Assembly (NCBI GenBank): GCA_024760545.1
Contig: CP060501.1
Coordinates: 3,116,036 to 3,180,035 of the forward strand
DNA: 64,000 nt
Source of the DNA: Nitrospira sp.
Lineage (GTDB): Bacteria > Nitrospirota > Nitrospiria > Nitrospirales > Nitrospiraceae
Direction: 5' to 3'
The notes under the pieces were generated by a model that saw only the letters and a program-made list of their open reading frames with translations, had not been told where the DNA came from and did not search any database. Position numbers and translations under genes: made by a program. Below are positions 1 to 8,493 of the stretch, one piece after another (position 1 is the first letter of the stretch; each line of letters starts with the position of its first letter).

Positions 1-2
1 TT

Positions 3-458
3 GGAACACCGGTTCGCTATGGGTGGGATCCGTCTGGAATCGGAAAGCTGTTGCACGTCGTGAATCACCGGAACTTGCGGACGGATGGAAAGAGCTGGTT
101 GGCGAAGATGGAGCTGCCTCAAATCACGATGGAAATGCCCATTGCCTGGGGCGGAGACTATGTGCAGGAACTAGCGGTCGCGGGCAGCGATGCCGTCCCT
201 CCCACGGAATCGGCCAAGGTGGCCAACAAGGCTGTATGGGAAATGGTCGAACCCTACGATGGATTCGAACGGTGGTTGGAGTGTGCCAGACGTGCCGTTC
301 GTTGTCCCAGTGAAGGGAACTGTCTGCTCGTCGATTACAAGGACAGTACCGGCTCGACGAACCCCCGCGACCACTACTATGGCCACGCAGTCTATACGCG
401 CCGGCACGTCTTACTGTTCAACACCATCCAGATTGTTCGCGCTTTCTACGAATCCTAG
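3..458 (+). CDS. Hypothetical protein, 3' end of a gene cut by the window edge
   Basis: An open frame runs from the left edge without a stop and ends in TAG at 456-458, so only the C-terminal 151 or so residues are visible and the true start lies outside the window. The visible part has no signal peptide or membrane segment and is rich in Trp, Tyr and charged residues (for example a RDHYYGHAVYTRRH stretch near the end). I do not recognise the family. Its stop codon overlaps the stop codon of lon on the opposite strand, so the two genes are convergent with no spacer. Coding is supported by the uninterrupted frame up to the edge and the tight fit against lon, but function is unknown. Confidence 0.55.
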   Translation, partial: GTPVRYGWDPSGIGKLLHVVNHRNLRTDGKSWLAKMELPQITMEMPIAWGGDYVQELAVAGSDAVPPTESAKVANKAVWEMVEPYDGFERWLECARRAVRCPSEGNCLLVDYKDSTGSTNPRDHYYGHAVYTRRHVLLFNTIQIVRAFYES

Positions 459-2851
459 GCATCCCCTGTGGCGCTGGAAGTCGTCACCGGTTCGTGGCCG
501 GCGGCCCCATCCTGCGGGTCCGGATTGAAGGCCGCCGGTAAGACATCTTCTATCCGTTCCGCCAAGATAAAGGTCAACTCGTCGCGCACTTCCTGCGGGA
601 CATCCTTGAGATCCTTCTCATTGGCCTTCGGCAGAATGATGCGTCTGATTCCTGCGCGATGCGCCGCCAGCATCTTTTCCTTGATGCCGCCCACCGGCAA
701 GACAAGTCCGCTCAGACTGATTTCACCCGTCATGGCCGTGTCGCTCCGTACGGCTTTGCCCTCGTATACGGAAGCCAGCGCCGTCGCCATGGTGATGCCG
801 GCCGATGGGCCGTCCTTTGGAATGGCTCCGGAGGGCACGTGAATATGGATCCCGTTGCGTTTAAAACGGGAGATGTCCAAACCCATGCTCTCGGCATGCG
901 ACCAGAGATAGCTCCGAGCCGCACGCGCGGATTCTTGCATCACCTCGCCTAACTGCCCCGTAAGGGTCAACTCATGACTGCCGGGGAGCAAGGTGGTTTC
1001 AATATAGAGCACATCCCCTCCGGTCGGGGTCCAGGCGAGGCCGGTTGCCACGCCGGGAGGAAGATTCTTCCGAGCCTCTTCCGGCATAAATCGTTCAGAG
1101 CCCAACCACTCGCCGAGCATGTCGGTTTGAATAGCGACGGGTTGTCGCTCACCGCCCTCCGGGAGGTCGGCAAAGGTCAGTGCCACCTTTCTCGTCAACC
1201 GTCCCAGCATTTGCTCGAGCTGGCGGACACCGGCTTCGCGAGTGTACCGCGAGATGACGAGATTCAACACCTCGTCCGTAAGCACGACTTGCGTCCCCTC
1301 GATGCCGGCCTCCTTGAGCCGCCGCGGCCAGAGATAGCGCCGGGCTATTTCAGCTTTCTCGCGCTCGCTATAACCCTGAAGCCGGATGACTTCCATTCGG
1401 TCCAACAGGGGCTGGCTGATCGTATCCAGGGTGTTGGCCGTGGTGATAAAGAACACTTTCGACAGATCGAACGGTAAGTCCAAGTAATGATCACGGAACG
1501 TGTGGTTCTGCGCCGGATCGAGGATTTCCAGCAATGCCGCTGCCGGGTCGCCGCGGAAATCCCGCCCCATCTTGTCGACCTCGTCGAGCATCAACACCGG
1601 GTTGTTGACTCCCGCTCGGCGGATGGCTTGAATGATGCGGCCCGGGAGCGATCCCACATATGTGCGGCGATGGCCCCGAAGCTCGGCTTCATCATGGACG
1701 CCGCCGAGACTGAATCGTTCAAATGTCCGGTCCATCGCCCTCGCGATCGACTGCCCCAAGCTTGTCTTTCCGACTCCGGGAGGCCCGACCAGACAGAGAA
1801 TCGGAGCCTTCGCAGTCGGGTTGAGCTTCAGCACCGCCAGATGCTCGACGATCCGCTCTTTGACCTCCTTGATCCCGTAGTGATCTTCTTCCAGGACTTG
1901 ACGCACCGTCGAGAGGTCAAGGTGTTCCTTGGATGCCTTCTTCCAGGGAAGTTCGAGGACCAGTTCAAGGTAGGTGCGAAGGACCTGATGGTCCGGTGAC
2001 GTCGGGGGTACTTTGCCCAGCCTGGTGACTTCGCGTTCGACTTCCTTGCGAATATGATCCGGCAGGTCGGCCTCCTCGATTTGCTTCTTCAAGCTGGCGA
2101 CCTCGTTTTCTTCTCCCTCGCCTTCGCCCAGTTCTTGCTGGATGGCTTTCAGCTGTTCGCGCAAGATGTACTCTCGTTGGCTCTTGCCGATTTTGGTCTG
2201 CGCATCCTTGGCGATCTTTTCCCGCAACTGCAGGATTTGGATTTCTTTCGACAGCGCGGCGTAGAGGCTACGAAGAAGATCCAAAGTCGAAGAACATTCG
2301 AGTAAACGCTGCTCTTCCACCACGTTGAGATTGACGAGTGAGGCGATGCGATAGGCCAGTGCGATGGAATCATTCTCGTTGCTCAACACCGCGCTGACTT
2401 CTTGGATGCCCGGAGCTTCGATGAGCTTGGGTAAATCGGACAGTAATTCCTGTATGGCTCGATGCAGAGCTTGAACCTCGGGCCCGTTGTCAGAAGGACG
2501 TTCGAGAGAACGGACACGTACCGTGGGGTAGGGGGTGGCCTGTTCTTCTTTCAAGAGTACGACGCGATCCAGTCCCTGGACCAGCGCGTGGATCACTCCC
2601 TCCGACGTCTGTCCGATTTGCTTGACGATCGCCTTCGTTCCGATGGAGTACAGATCAGCCAGGCCTGGTTCTTCGGCCTGAGGATCCCGCTGCGCCACGA
2701 CGACGATCATCTTCTCTTCCGTCTTCATGGCCGCGTTGACTGCGGCCACGGACCGTTGTCGCCCGACCGTCAGCGGCATCATGACCCCGGGGAACAGGAC
2801 CGTCCGTTTGACGGGAAGTACCGGTAACGTCGACAATATAGTGTTTTCCAT
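455..2851 (-). CDS. lon: ATP-dependent protease Lon
   Basis: Cytoplasmic AAA+ serine protease that unfolds and degrades damaged and regulatory proteins. The 798-residue product has the usual Lon order: an N-terminal substrate-binding domain (LPVLPVKRTVLFPG start, about 1-200), a coiled-coil region, an AAA+ module with Walker A GPPGVGKTS (Lys about 362), and a C-terminal protease domain with the Ser-Lys dyad, Ser about 683 in KDGPSAG and Lys about 724 in GGIKEK. These positions and the length match E. coli Lon closely. I chose the ATG at 2851 because an AAGGA ribosome site lies about 10 bases upstream. An upstream in-frame start would add 37 residues unlike any Lon N-terminus. The gene appears monocistronic. 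Confidence 0.98.
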   Translation of the reverse strand: MENTILSTLPVLPVKRTVLFPGVMMPLTVGRQRSVAAVNAAMKTEEKMIVVVAQRDPQAEEPGLADLYSIGTKAIVKQIGQTSEGVIHALVQGLDRVVLLKEEQATPYPTVRVRSLERPSDNGPEVQALHRAIQELLSDLPKLIEAPGIQEVSAVLSNENDSIALAYRIASLVNLNVVEEQRLLECSSTLDLLRSLYAALSKEIQILQLREKIAKDAQTKIGKSQREYILREQLKAIQQELGEGEGEENEVASLKKQIEEADLPDHIRKEVEREVTRLGKVPPTSPDHQVLRTYLELVLELPWKKASKEHLDLSTVRQVLEEDHYGIKEVKERIVEHLAVLKLNPTAKAPILCLVGPPGVGKTSLGQSIARAMDRTFERFSLGGVHDEAELRGHRRTYVGSLPGRIIQAIRRAGVNNPVLMLDEVDKMGRDFRGDPAAALLEILDPAQNHTFRDHYLDLPFDLSKVFFITTANTLDTISQPLLDRMEVIRLQGYSEREKAEIARRYLWPRRLKEAGIEGTQVVLTDEVLNLVISRYTREAGVRQLEQMLGRLTRKVALTFADLPEGGERQPVAIQTDMLGEWLGSERFMPEEARKNLPPGVATGLAWTPTGGDVLYIETTLLPGSHELTLTGQLGEVMQESARAARSYLWSHAESMGLDISRFKRNGIHIHVPSGAIPKDGPSAGITMATALASVYEGKAVRSDTAMTGEISLSGLVLPVGGIKEKMLAAHRAGIRRIILPKANEKDLKDVPQEVRDELTFILAERIEDVLPAAFNPDPQDGAAGHEPVTTSSATGDA

Positions 2852-3059
2852 TGGTGTCCATCCTTGCTGAGAGTTCACAGCATTATAACAGCCTGATAGG
2901 TTGCGGCGCGCAGAAGTCAAGGGGAAGGGATCGGAATTAGCGGCAACTAATGGACTCCACAAGCACGCGGCGTTGTATCGTGACGTTTGATCGGATGCTT
3001 ATCCTGCCGGGCCACACCGGACCCGCTGATTGCTCAAGATCCGGTTCGTGTGAAGCGGT

Positions 3060-3095
3060 AAGAAGGTCTTCTTCAGTTCGACCGGTCACCTTCTT
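3060..3095 (-). terminator. Possible hairpin after the RlmL-like gene
   Basis: AAGAAGGT (3060-3067) and ACCTTCTT (3088-3095) form a perfect 8-bp inverted repeat with a loop of about 20 bases. It lies just past the stop of the methyltransferase gene and upstream of lon. There is no clear T-run on the minus strand, so intrinsic termination is uncertain. A protein-binding site or chance are alternatives. Confidence 0.25.
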
Positions 3096-3107
3096 GCGGG
3101 ATAGATC

Positions 3108-4283
3108 TCAAGCTTGTGTTGGCGGCGTGAGGCGCCGCCTTGCTCCGCCTTGGACGATCACGAACTCATAGAGTCGGCATTCCAATGCCCCGTTGAAGAG
3201 GGGAATACGTTTGGACGGTGTCAGCCCGATCAGCTTTGGCACGCGGGCATCGCCGGTCAGCACGTAGGCACGCCAGCCGACGAAGCGCTGCTTCAGCCAA
3301 TCGCCCAACTTGGGGTAAAGCGTTTCCAGCTCGTCCGACCGGCCGAGGCGGACTCCATAGGGCGGATTGATGACCATCACGCCTTTGTCGGCCGGCGCGT
3401 CCAGATCCAGAATATCGCTTTGCTTCAGCCGGATATCAATCGGCACTCCGGCGCCTTGAAACGTCCCGTACGCAATTTTCACCATCGCCGGATTCCGGTC
3501 GGACGCATAGATAGCAGCCGGGACCTGATCCACTTGTTTTGCCCGTGCCGCTTCGCGGAGATGGTCCCACCGTTGTGGATCGTGGACGAGGAGCCGTTCG
3601 AAGGCGAAGTTCCGCGAGATGCCCGGCGGAATTTGACGGGCCATTAAGGCAGCTTCGAGAGGAATCGTCCCGCCGCCGCACATGGGATCGACCAGTACAT
3701 CTTTCGGCGTCCAGCCGGCCAGCCGCAGAATGCCCGCTGCCAAATTCTCTCTCAAAGGCGCCTCGACGGACATTGTCCGATGGCCACGTTTGAACAGCGG
3801 CTCTCCCGATGTATCGACATAAAACGTGACAGTGCTCTGGTCCAGAAAGGCGTCGAGCTTGATGTTCGGCCGTTCCGTATCGACGCTGGGTCGCCGCTGC
3901 GTGGCTGCGACGAACTTATCGCAGACGGCGTCTTTGATACGGAGGGTCAGGAAGTCCAGGCTGGGGAGCGGGCAGCGACGCGCGCTCACCTTCACCTTGA
4001 TCGTCTGAGCGGGCGCGAACCATTCGGGCCAGGCGAGCGCATAGGCAGCCTGATAGACATCGTGTTCTGTTTTGTAGACGCTCTGTCCGACTTCCCAAAG
4101 AACGCGGCTGGCGATGTGCGATTTGAGATTGACCCAGTACATGGTCGACCAGGGCGCGCTGAAGCCGACGCCGCCTTCCGTCTTAGTCGTCGCCGGCACG
4201 CCAAGGCTATGGAGCTCTCCCTCGAGTACGCCTTCAAGCCCACGCGGGCAAGGTGCAAAGAATCGACGTTTTGTGTTATCCAT
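3108..4283 (-). CDS. rlmL: THUMP-domain RNA guanine-N2 methyltransferase (RlmL N-terminal-like)
   Basis: Predicted S-adenosylmethionine-dependent methyltransferase forming N2-methylguanosine in 23S rRNA. The 391-residue protein begins with a THUMP RNA-binding region (about 10-160). This is followed by a Rossmann methyltransferase with motif I DPMCGGGTIPLEAAL and the catalytic NPPYG motif typical of N2-guanine or N6-adenine methylases. Its length equals the N-terminal RlmL half of the E. coli RlmKL fusion; the RlmK half is absent. The start at 4283 gives MDNTKRRFFAPCPRG, which aligns with family N-termini; a longer frame upstream would overlap the divergent Nudix gene. The exact target base is inferred from the family, and a tRNA methyltransferase of the Trm14/TrmN type is the main alternative. 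Confidence 0.85.
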   Translation of the reverse strand: MDNTKRRFFAPCPRGLEGVLEGELHSLGVPATTKTEGGVGFSAPWSTMYWVNLKSHIASRVLWEVGQSVYKTEHDVYQAAYALAWPEWFAPAQTIKVKVSARRCPLPSLDFLTLRIKDAVCDKFVAATQRRPSVDTERPNIKLDAFLDQSTVTFYVDTSGEPLFKRGHRTMSVEAPLRENLAAGILRLAGWTPKDVLVDPMCGGGTIPLEAALMARQIPPGISRNFAFERLLVHDPQRWDHLREAARAKQVDQVPAAIYASDRNPAMVKIAYGTFQGAGVPIDIRLKQSDILDLDAPADKGVMVINPPYGVRLGRSDELETLYPKLGDWLKQRFVGWRAYVLTGDARVPKLIGLTPSKRIPLFNGALECRLYEFVIVQGGARRRLTPPTQA

Positions 4284-4317
4284 TTTGCTTGCCGATGAGT
4301 AGCGATGACGAGGCCAG

Positions 4318-4860
4318 ATGATGAATTTTTGCAGTGCCTGCGGCAAGGCAGTGATTCAAAAAGTTCCGCCGGGTGATAACCTGCCTCGGTTCGTGTGTGA
4401 AACCTGCCAGGCTATTCATTACCATAATCCCAAGATCGTCGCAGGCTGCATTCCAGAGTGGGAAGATCAAATCCTTTTGTGCCGGCGGGCCATCGAGCCG
4501 AAATCCGGACTCTGGACCTATCCGGCCGGTTTCATGGAACTCGGCGAGGGCACCGAACAGGCGGCGGTGCGGGAGACGCTTGAGGAGGCGCAGGCGCAGG
4601 TGACGATCACGCGGCTCCATTCCGTGTTGAGTCTGCCCCGCATTGGACAGGTCTATATGACCTTCATCGGCCGTCTTCAGACCAAGCAGTTCAGCGCAGG
4701 ATTCGAAAGTCTGGACGTGCGGCTCTTTCCACGCGACGCGATCCCGTGGGAGGAGATTGCCTTTCCGGTGGTCAAGGAGGCCTTACGGCACTACATTGAG
4801 GACGCGGCGCGGGGGACGTTTCAGCTGCATGTCGCCGACGTTCGGGGAGCCATCAACTGA
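4318..4860 (+). CDS. Nudix hydrolase with N-terminal zinc ribbon
   Basis: Predicted nucleoside-diphosphate-X pyrophosphohydrolase of 180 residues. Residues 5-30 carry two CXXC pairs (Cys5/Cys8, Cys27/Cys30) that form a zinc ribbon. The Nudix box spans about 71-93 and keeps the metal-binding REXXEE glutamates, although the Gly of the EEXGU end is replaced by Gln. Zinc-ribbon Nudix proteins of this length are often annotated as ADP-ribose or NADH pyrophosphatase-like, but the substrate cannot be read from sequence. It is transcribed divergently from the RlmL-like gene, with only 34 bases between the two starts. Two adjacent ATGs (4318 and 4321) are both possible starts, with GAGG 6-9 bases upstream. 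Confidence 0.88.
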   Translation: MMNFCSACGKAVIQKVPPGDNLPRFVCETCQAIHYHNPKIVAGCIPEWEDQILLCRRAIEPKSGLWTYPAGFMELGEGTEQAAVRETLEEAQAQVTITRLHSVLSLPRIGQVYMTFIGRLQTKQFSAGFESLDVRLFPRDAIPWEEIAFPVVKEALRHYIEDAARGTFQLHVADVRGAIN

Positions 4861-4881
4861 CCGCGGTTCGATCGGAGTGCT

Positions 4882-5145
4882 TTAGAAGCCAAGCTCGCTC
4901 TGTCGCAGGATGGCATGAATGTCGACGAGTTGTTCCGTGCGGTCGATGGCATAGAAAATCCGCCATTCCCCCACGGCATACTTGCAGAGTCCCGGAAGGT
5001 CGTCCGCAATAGGTTCATGTCGCAGGTTGTCGACATTGGAGGCCAACCACTTGGACTTGTCGAGGAGCCGTTGGGCTATGGACTGGTCGACCATGGCGAG
5101 GTCCTGCGCGGTGCCGGTTCGAAAGGTGAGACGATACCAGGGCAT
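4882..5145 (-). CDS. RelE/ParE-family toxin
   Basis: An 87-residue protein with the compact RelE/ParE toxin pattern: an N-terminal helical region, then LCKYAVGEWRIFYAID, where Lys, Arg and Tyr sit at positions typical of RelE-like ribosome-dependent RNases. It lies 5 bases downstream of a small gene that fits an antitoxin, as in type II toxin-antitoxin operons. RelE-type proteins cut mRNA at the ribosome, while ParE-type proteins poison gyrase. The KY.VGdWRifY signature favours the RelE side, but the activity is inferred. The start at 5145 gives MPWYRLTFR, a usual beta-strand N-terminus. Confidence 0.85.
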   Translation of the reverse strand: MPWYRLTFRTGTAQDLAMVDQSIAQRLLDKSKWLASNVDNLRHEPIADDLPGLCKYAVGEWRIFYAIDRTEQLVDIHAILRQSELGF

Positions 5146-5150
5146 GGGGC

Positions 5151-5354
5151 CTACCAGCGAAGCCCAAGTCGCTCGGCCACCTCTTCACCAGACAGCCGCT
5201 CGCCGCTCGTCAATGACTGCTTGAGGCGGGCTCTGAGTGAATCGCCGAGCTGGAGACCGAGATCGGGATCTCCGATCAACTCGCGAATCCGATCGTCCAC
5301 GAGGCCCCGTACCAGTTCCTTCAATTGTTCCGTCGACAACGATGAGAGGTCCAT
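5151..5354 (-). CDS. Probable antitoxin of the RelE-type pair
   Basis: A 67-residue acidic, helix-rich protein directly upstream of the toxin gene (5-bp spacing). The N-terminus reads LSTEQLKELVRGLVDDRIRE and the C-terminus GEEVAERLGLRW. It resembles short addiction-module antitoxins in size and position, although no ribbon-helix-helix or Phd/AbrB signature is obvious. I chose the ATG at 5354 over the TTG at 5405, because the longer form adds 17 residues of low-complexity sequence. No strong ribosome site is visible. Antitoxin function rests mainly on gene order. Confidence 0.7.
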   Translation of the reverse strand: MDLSSLSTEQLKELVRGLVDDRIRELIGDPDLGLQLGDSLRARLKQSLTSGERLSGEEVAERLGLRW

Positions 5355-5422
5355 GGAAGAAGAATACGGTTCAGGATGGATGGAATGCAACGGGTCGGCA
5401 GCCAAACAGCGACGGGCTTGTA

Positions 5423-5773
5423 TTAGTTCGCGGCTTTGGGAAAGATCAAGGCCTGTCCTGCCTGAACCGAGAGTTGCTCAACCACACGTTTGAGCCGTTC
5501 TTCGTCAGCAGGCGCCACTATCAGAAATTCGACCCCCAGGCCTTGCGACCCAGTCCACCGGACGGTCGCATTGCTGATATGGATCGGGGTAGCCTCGCCG
5601 GGCAGTTCGAGAAGCAGCTCCACCATCATCCCGGTGAAGGGGCGGATAGTACTCTCCAGCCGACAGCCCTTCAGAGAGAGGTCCTTCACGGAGGCTTTGT
5701 AACGAAGCTTGTCCCTTTGAACTAACGTGCTCGGCAGTGTGAGTGGAAACCGCGGGAATTTACGAACAACCAT
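5423..5773 (-). CDS. PilZ-domain protein
   Basis: A 116-residue single-domain PilZ protein. The c-di-GMP-binding signature is complete: RxxxR at residues 4-8 (RKFPR) and D/NxSxxG at 31-36 (DLSLKG). The rest is the six-stranded barrel ending in a helical tail. Free-standing PilZ domains act as c-di-GMP-responsive adaptors for motility, secretion or polysaccharide systems, but no partner is encoded next to it. It is upstream of the toxin-antitoxin pair on the same strand with about 70 bases between, so co-transcription is possible but not required. A second PilZ gene lies at 50978. Confidence 0.9.
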   Translation of the reverse strand: MVVRKFPRFPLTLPSTLVQRDKLRYKASVKDLSLKGCRLESTIRPFTGMMVELLLELPGEATPIHISNATVRWTGSQGLGVEFLIVAPADEERLKRVVEQLSVQAGQALIFPKAAN

Positions 5774-5977
5774 CGCGCATCCTCTTGTCCGTCAGCAGAC
5801 TTCCGACCCGCTTGATGTAGGTGAATTCGGCAAGGCGGCCGATGTCGTACTTATAATGTTCTACTGAGCAGGCTATTTGTCGGAAGCGATCTTGTCAATG
5901 AAAAGCCCTGATCCGAGCAGCGGGGATGAGTGGGAGGTGATAATCGGGTGCCCTGCGAATCAAATCTATCTAAGGCC

Positions 5978-6466
5978 TCACCAGCGATAACCCCAATATC
6001 CATAATGTCGAGGACCCCAAAAAGGACGAACATAAGGGCCGTAGTAAGGTGATGTGTAGATCCCAGAACCGCCAAAGGCCAGTCCGAACCCCAACCCAAT
6101 GCCGTAGGGGTAACCGAAGGAGTAGGGATATGAGTAAGGGATCGGGACGACGCTGGTGGCGGGCCGATCCACAAGCTGGCGTTGCAGATCTGCAGTTGCA
6201 GTCGCTTGCCGATCGAGCTGGCTTTTGAGTTGACCGACGGTGCCCTCCTGGGCTTGGAGCTTTCCTTCGAGTTCAGCGATTTTTTTCTGCTGCGCTTCCA
6301 TGAAGGCGTTGACACAACGGACCTGCGCGTCGCCGGCGTAGTTGGAACACTCCCATGGCACTTGGAGGGTTTCAGATGAGGCCGGAAGCGGGGAGAAGGC
6401 ACAGGCCAAACTTCCGGATAAAACCAAGGCACGTACCAACCGATCTCGGAAGGCTTTCACGTTCAT
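5978..6466 (-). CDS. Secreted coiled-coil protein with Gly/Tyr/Pro-rich tail
   Basis: A 162-residue protein of unknown family. Residues 1-31 form a signal peptide (basic n-region, VRALVLSGSLACAF core, AxA-like cleavage near PASSE). A Cys pair (about 39 and 51) follows, then a heptad-rich coiled coil (about 57-97, EAQQKKIAELEGKLQ onward). The last 55 residues are dominated by Gly, Tyr, Pro and Phe in repeats such as YPYSFGYPYG and GYWGYRW. Such tails occur in surface or envelope-associated proteins with weak sequence conservation. Export is well supported; function is not. Confidence 0.75.
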   Translation of the reverse strand: MNVKAFRDRLVRALVLSGSLACAFSPLPASSETLQVPWECSNYAGDAQVRCVNAFMEAQQKKIAELEGKLQAQEGTVGQLKSQLDRQATATADLQRQLVDRPATSVVPIPYSYPYSFGYPYGIGLGFGLAFGGSGIYTSPYYGPYVRPFWGPRHYGYWGYRW

Positions 6467-6643
6467 GGTCCCTGCCTCTAGGGTTATCTATAGGCTACCA
6501 CGAGAATTTTACTTTGAACAGATTGCCGATAGGAGCTTACAAAACGGTCTCAACGCTGTGAGTCGGGCAACACGTTTGATTTTTGGGGAAAGGGACTTCT
6601 ACAATGCCGTCGGTCAAACGCGGTCATAATGAAGGCTCGGTTT

Positions 6644-7354
6644 ATGCCTGCGCGGCGTCCTTCCAACAAGAAAAAACCAGGCAAGTCTGTTCTTCCGGAT
6701 CTTTCCGCTAAACGTCGATTTCAGCGGCGGCTCCTGAAGTGGTATGGGGAACATGGTCGGGATTTACCCTGGCGGAAGACCTCAGACCCCTATCACATTC
6801 TCGTTTCCGAAGTGATGCTCCAGCAGACGCAAGTCGATCGGGTCGTCCCGAAGTATCACGAGTTTTTGGAGCGGTATCCGAGTTTTGAGGACCTTGCGGA
6901 GGCCCAGGTCGCTGATGTGAAGAAGACTTGGTACCCATTGGGATACAACATTCGTCCGGAACGATTGCACGGCATTGCGTGCGAAACGGTGGATCGGTAC
7001 GGAGGGAAATTACCCAGTGATGCCGAGGAATTGCTCTCGTTCAAAGGCATTGGACGTTATACGGCCGGGGCGATTCGCTCGTTCGCGTTCAATGAAGATG
7101 CACCGATCCTGGATACGAACGTGATTCGAGTCCTACATAGGGTCTTCGTCGCCGAGGGCGATCCTAAAACACAAAAGACCATGTTATGGGAATTGTCGGC
7201 CGCTTTGATCCCGACGGGAAAGGGGTATGACTTTAACCAGGCCATCATGGACTTTGGAGCGATGGTCTGTACGGCCCGTGACCCCTATTGTCTGCTGTGT
7301 CCGATGAAGGCCTTCTGTAAGACCTATCCGTTCAGTCCGACCCGTGAAAGGTAG
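6644..7354 (+). CDS. mutY: A/G-specific adenine glycosylase MutY, short form
   Basis: Base-excision DNA glycosylase removing adenine mispaired with 8-oxoguanine. The 236-residue protein carries the MutY catalytic core: Glu about 56 in SEVMLQQTQV, the helix-hairpin-helix GIGRYTAGAI, Asp about 157 in LDTNVIRV, and a [4Fe-4S] loop C-X6-C-X2-C-X5-C (about Cys209, 216, 219, 225). It lacks the C-terminal Nudix-fold domain of typical 350-residue MutY that recognises 8-oxoG. I prefer the ATG at 6644 (GAAGG 8 bases upstream) to the ATG at 6629, which has no ribosome site. A separate Nudix gene follows after 10 bases, and an exonuclease gene overlaps that one, giving a repair operon. A thymine-mismatch glycosylase is less likely because of the MLQQTQV motif. 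Confidence 0.9.
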   Translation: MPARRPSNKKKPGKSVLPDLSAKRRFQRRLLKWYGEHGRDLPWRKTSDPYHILVSEVMLQQTQVDRVVPKYHEFLERYPSFEDLAEAQVADVKKTWYPLGYNIRPERLHGIACETVDRYGGKLPSDAEELLSFKGIGRYTAGAIRSFAFNEDAPILDTNVIRVLHRVFVAEGDPKTQKTMLWELSAALIPTGKGYDFNQAIMDFGAMVCTARDPYCLLCPMKAFCKTYPFSPTRER

Positions 7355-7364
7355 CCGGTAAATC

Positions 7365-7769
7365 GTGCAAGTCATTGAAGTGGCGGCGGGACTTATCCAT
7401 CGGGACGGTCGTTATTTGATCGCACGTCGAAAGCATGGTGTTCATCTGGCCGGTTTCTGGGAGTTTCCCGGAGGAAAACGGGAACGCGGCGAATCTCTCG
7501 CGGAGTGTTTGCAGCGGGAATTGCTCGAAGAACTCCGTATTCACATCGACCTCCCCATCCCGTATCAGATCGTTCGGCATGACTATCCCGACAAGATCGT
7601 GGAGTTGCATTTTTTTCGCTGCGCGATCGAACAGGGTGAGCCGGTTCCCATCGGCTGCGAAGAAATCCGATGGGTGCATCCCGAAGAGCTCACACAATTC
7701 AAGTTCCCATCCGCGGACTATGCGGTTATCGAGGCCTTGCGGCGCGAAACGTTGGGAGCTTCACAATGA
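7365..7769 (+). CDS. MutT-like Nudix hydrolase
   Basis: A 134-residue single-domain Nudix enzyme, predicted to hydrolyse oxidised nucleotides such as 8-oxo-dGTP. The Nudix box is present (FPGGKRERGES, then QRELLEEL) with the metal-binding REXXEE glutamates kept, so it should be catalytic, unlike the degenerate Nudix domain of MutY. It starts with GTG at 7365, with GAAAGG upstream, and directly follows the short mutY. Its last four bases overlap the exonuclease start (ATGA). The arrangement pairs sanitising of the nucleotide pool with removal of adenine opposite 8-oxoG. A CTP pyrophosphohydrolase (NudG-like) is another possible specificity. Confidence 0.88.
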   Translation: MQVIEVAAGLIHRDGRYLIARRKHGVHLAGFWEFPGGKRERGESLAECLQRELLEELRIHIDLPIPYQIVRHDYPDKIVELHFFRCAIEQGEPVPIGCEEIRWVHPEELTQFKFPSADYAVIEALRRETLGASQ

Positions 7770-8482
7770 AGGTCGTGCTCGACATCGAAACCGTTCAGGC
7801 TCCCCGCAATGAATGGGCTCGTCTATTGGGGAAATCGTCGGCAAGTGAGGGGTCTCCACCGGCGGAAGGGGGTTACGATCTCTTTGCAGCAGGAGTTGCT
7901 GAAGAACGGCGCCGCGCGGAGGACGAGTCGTATGCCAAATCAGCGTTCGATGGGACATTCAGCCGCATCGTTTGCATCGGTCTGCTGGAATTTTCCGATC
8001 AGATGGAGGCTCGTAGCGCCGTTGCCTGGTTTGGCGCGGACGAACGTGAGCTGCTCCGGCAATTTTGGGCCAGACTGGCCCACGACCGTCCCACCTTGTT
8101 CATCACGCATAACGGGCTTGGTTTTGACCTCCCCTTCATTAGGAAGCGGTCCATCATCAATCAAGTGAAACCCAGCCTCGACATCAATCTGGCGAAATTC
8201 CGTGCCGAACCGGTCTATGACACGATGGCGATCTGGAGTAATTGGGATACGAGGGGTTGGGTCAAGCTCGATGTCTTGGCCCGAGCGTTACAGGTGGAAA
8301 CAAAATCAGGCAGCGGAGAGCAGGTCGCCGAAATGTGGGAGAAGGGGCAGGGCCGCGAGCTTGCGGAGTACTGTCTGCAAGACACCTACGTGACGTATGC
8401 CTGCTACTGCCGCATGAACTTTCGCCAGCCTCTGTCCAGGGAAGTCGTTCTGCTGCAACCTGAGTTGTACGACATCGGCTGA
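7766..8482 (+). CDS. PolB-type 3'-5' exonuclease domain protein
   Basis: A 238-residue DnaQ-fold nuclease related to the proofreading domain of family B DNA polymerases, without a polymerase domain. ExoI is seen as VLDIET at residues 4-9 (Asp6, Glu8). ExoII lies in HNGLGFDLPF with Asn and Asp in place, and ExoIII is YCLQD near residue 205. All catalytic acids are therefore retained and 3'-5' exonuclease activity is expected. The ATG at 7766 has GGGAG 7-8 bases upstream and overlaps the Nudix stop by ATGA, indicating translational coupling. Its role in repair is inferred from its mutY-Nudix neighbours. Confidence 0.88.
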   Translation: MKVVLDIETVQAPRNEWARLLGKSSASEGSPPAEGGYDLFAAGVAEERRRAEDESYAKSAFDGTFSRIVCIGLLEFSDQMEARSAVAWFGADERELLRQFWARLAHDRPTLFITHNGLGFDLPFIRKRSIINQVKPSLDINLAKFRAEPVYDTMAIWSNWDTRGWVKLDVLARALQVETKSGSGEQVAEMWEKGQGRELAEYCLQDTYVTYACYCRMNFRQPLSREVVLLQPELYDIG

Positions 8483-8493
8483 TCGATCGGCTG

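Noticed and set aside
1487..1999. Plus-strand frame of 170 codons within lon
   Set aside because: Shadow of the AAA+ domain of lon; no motif or ribosome site.
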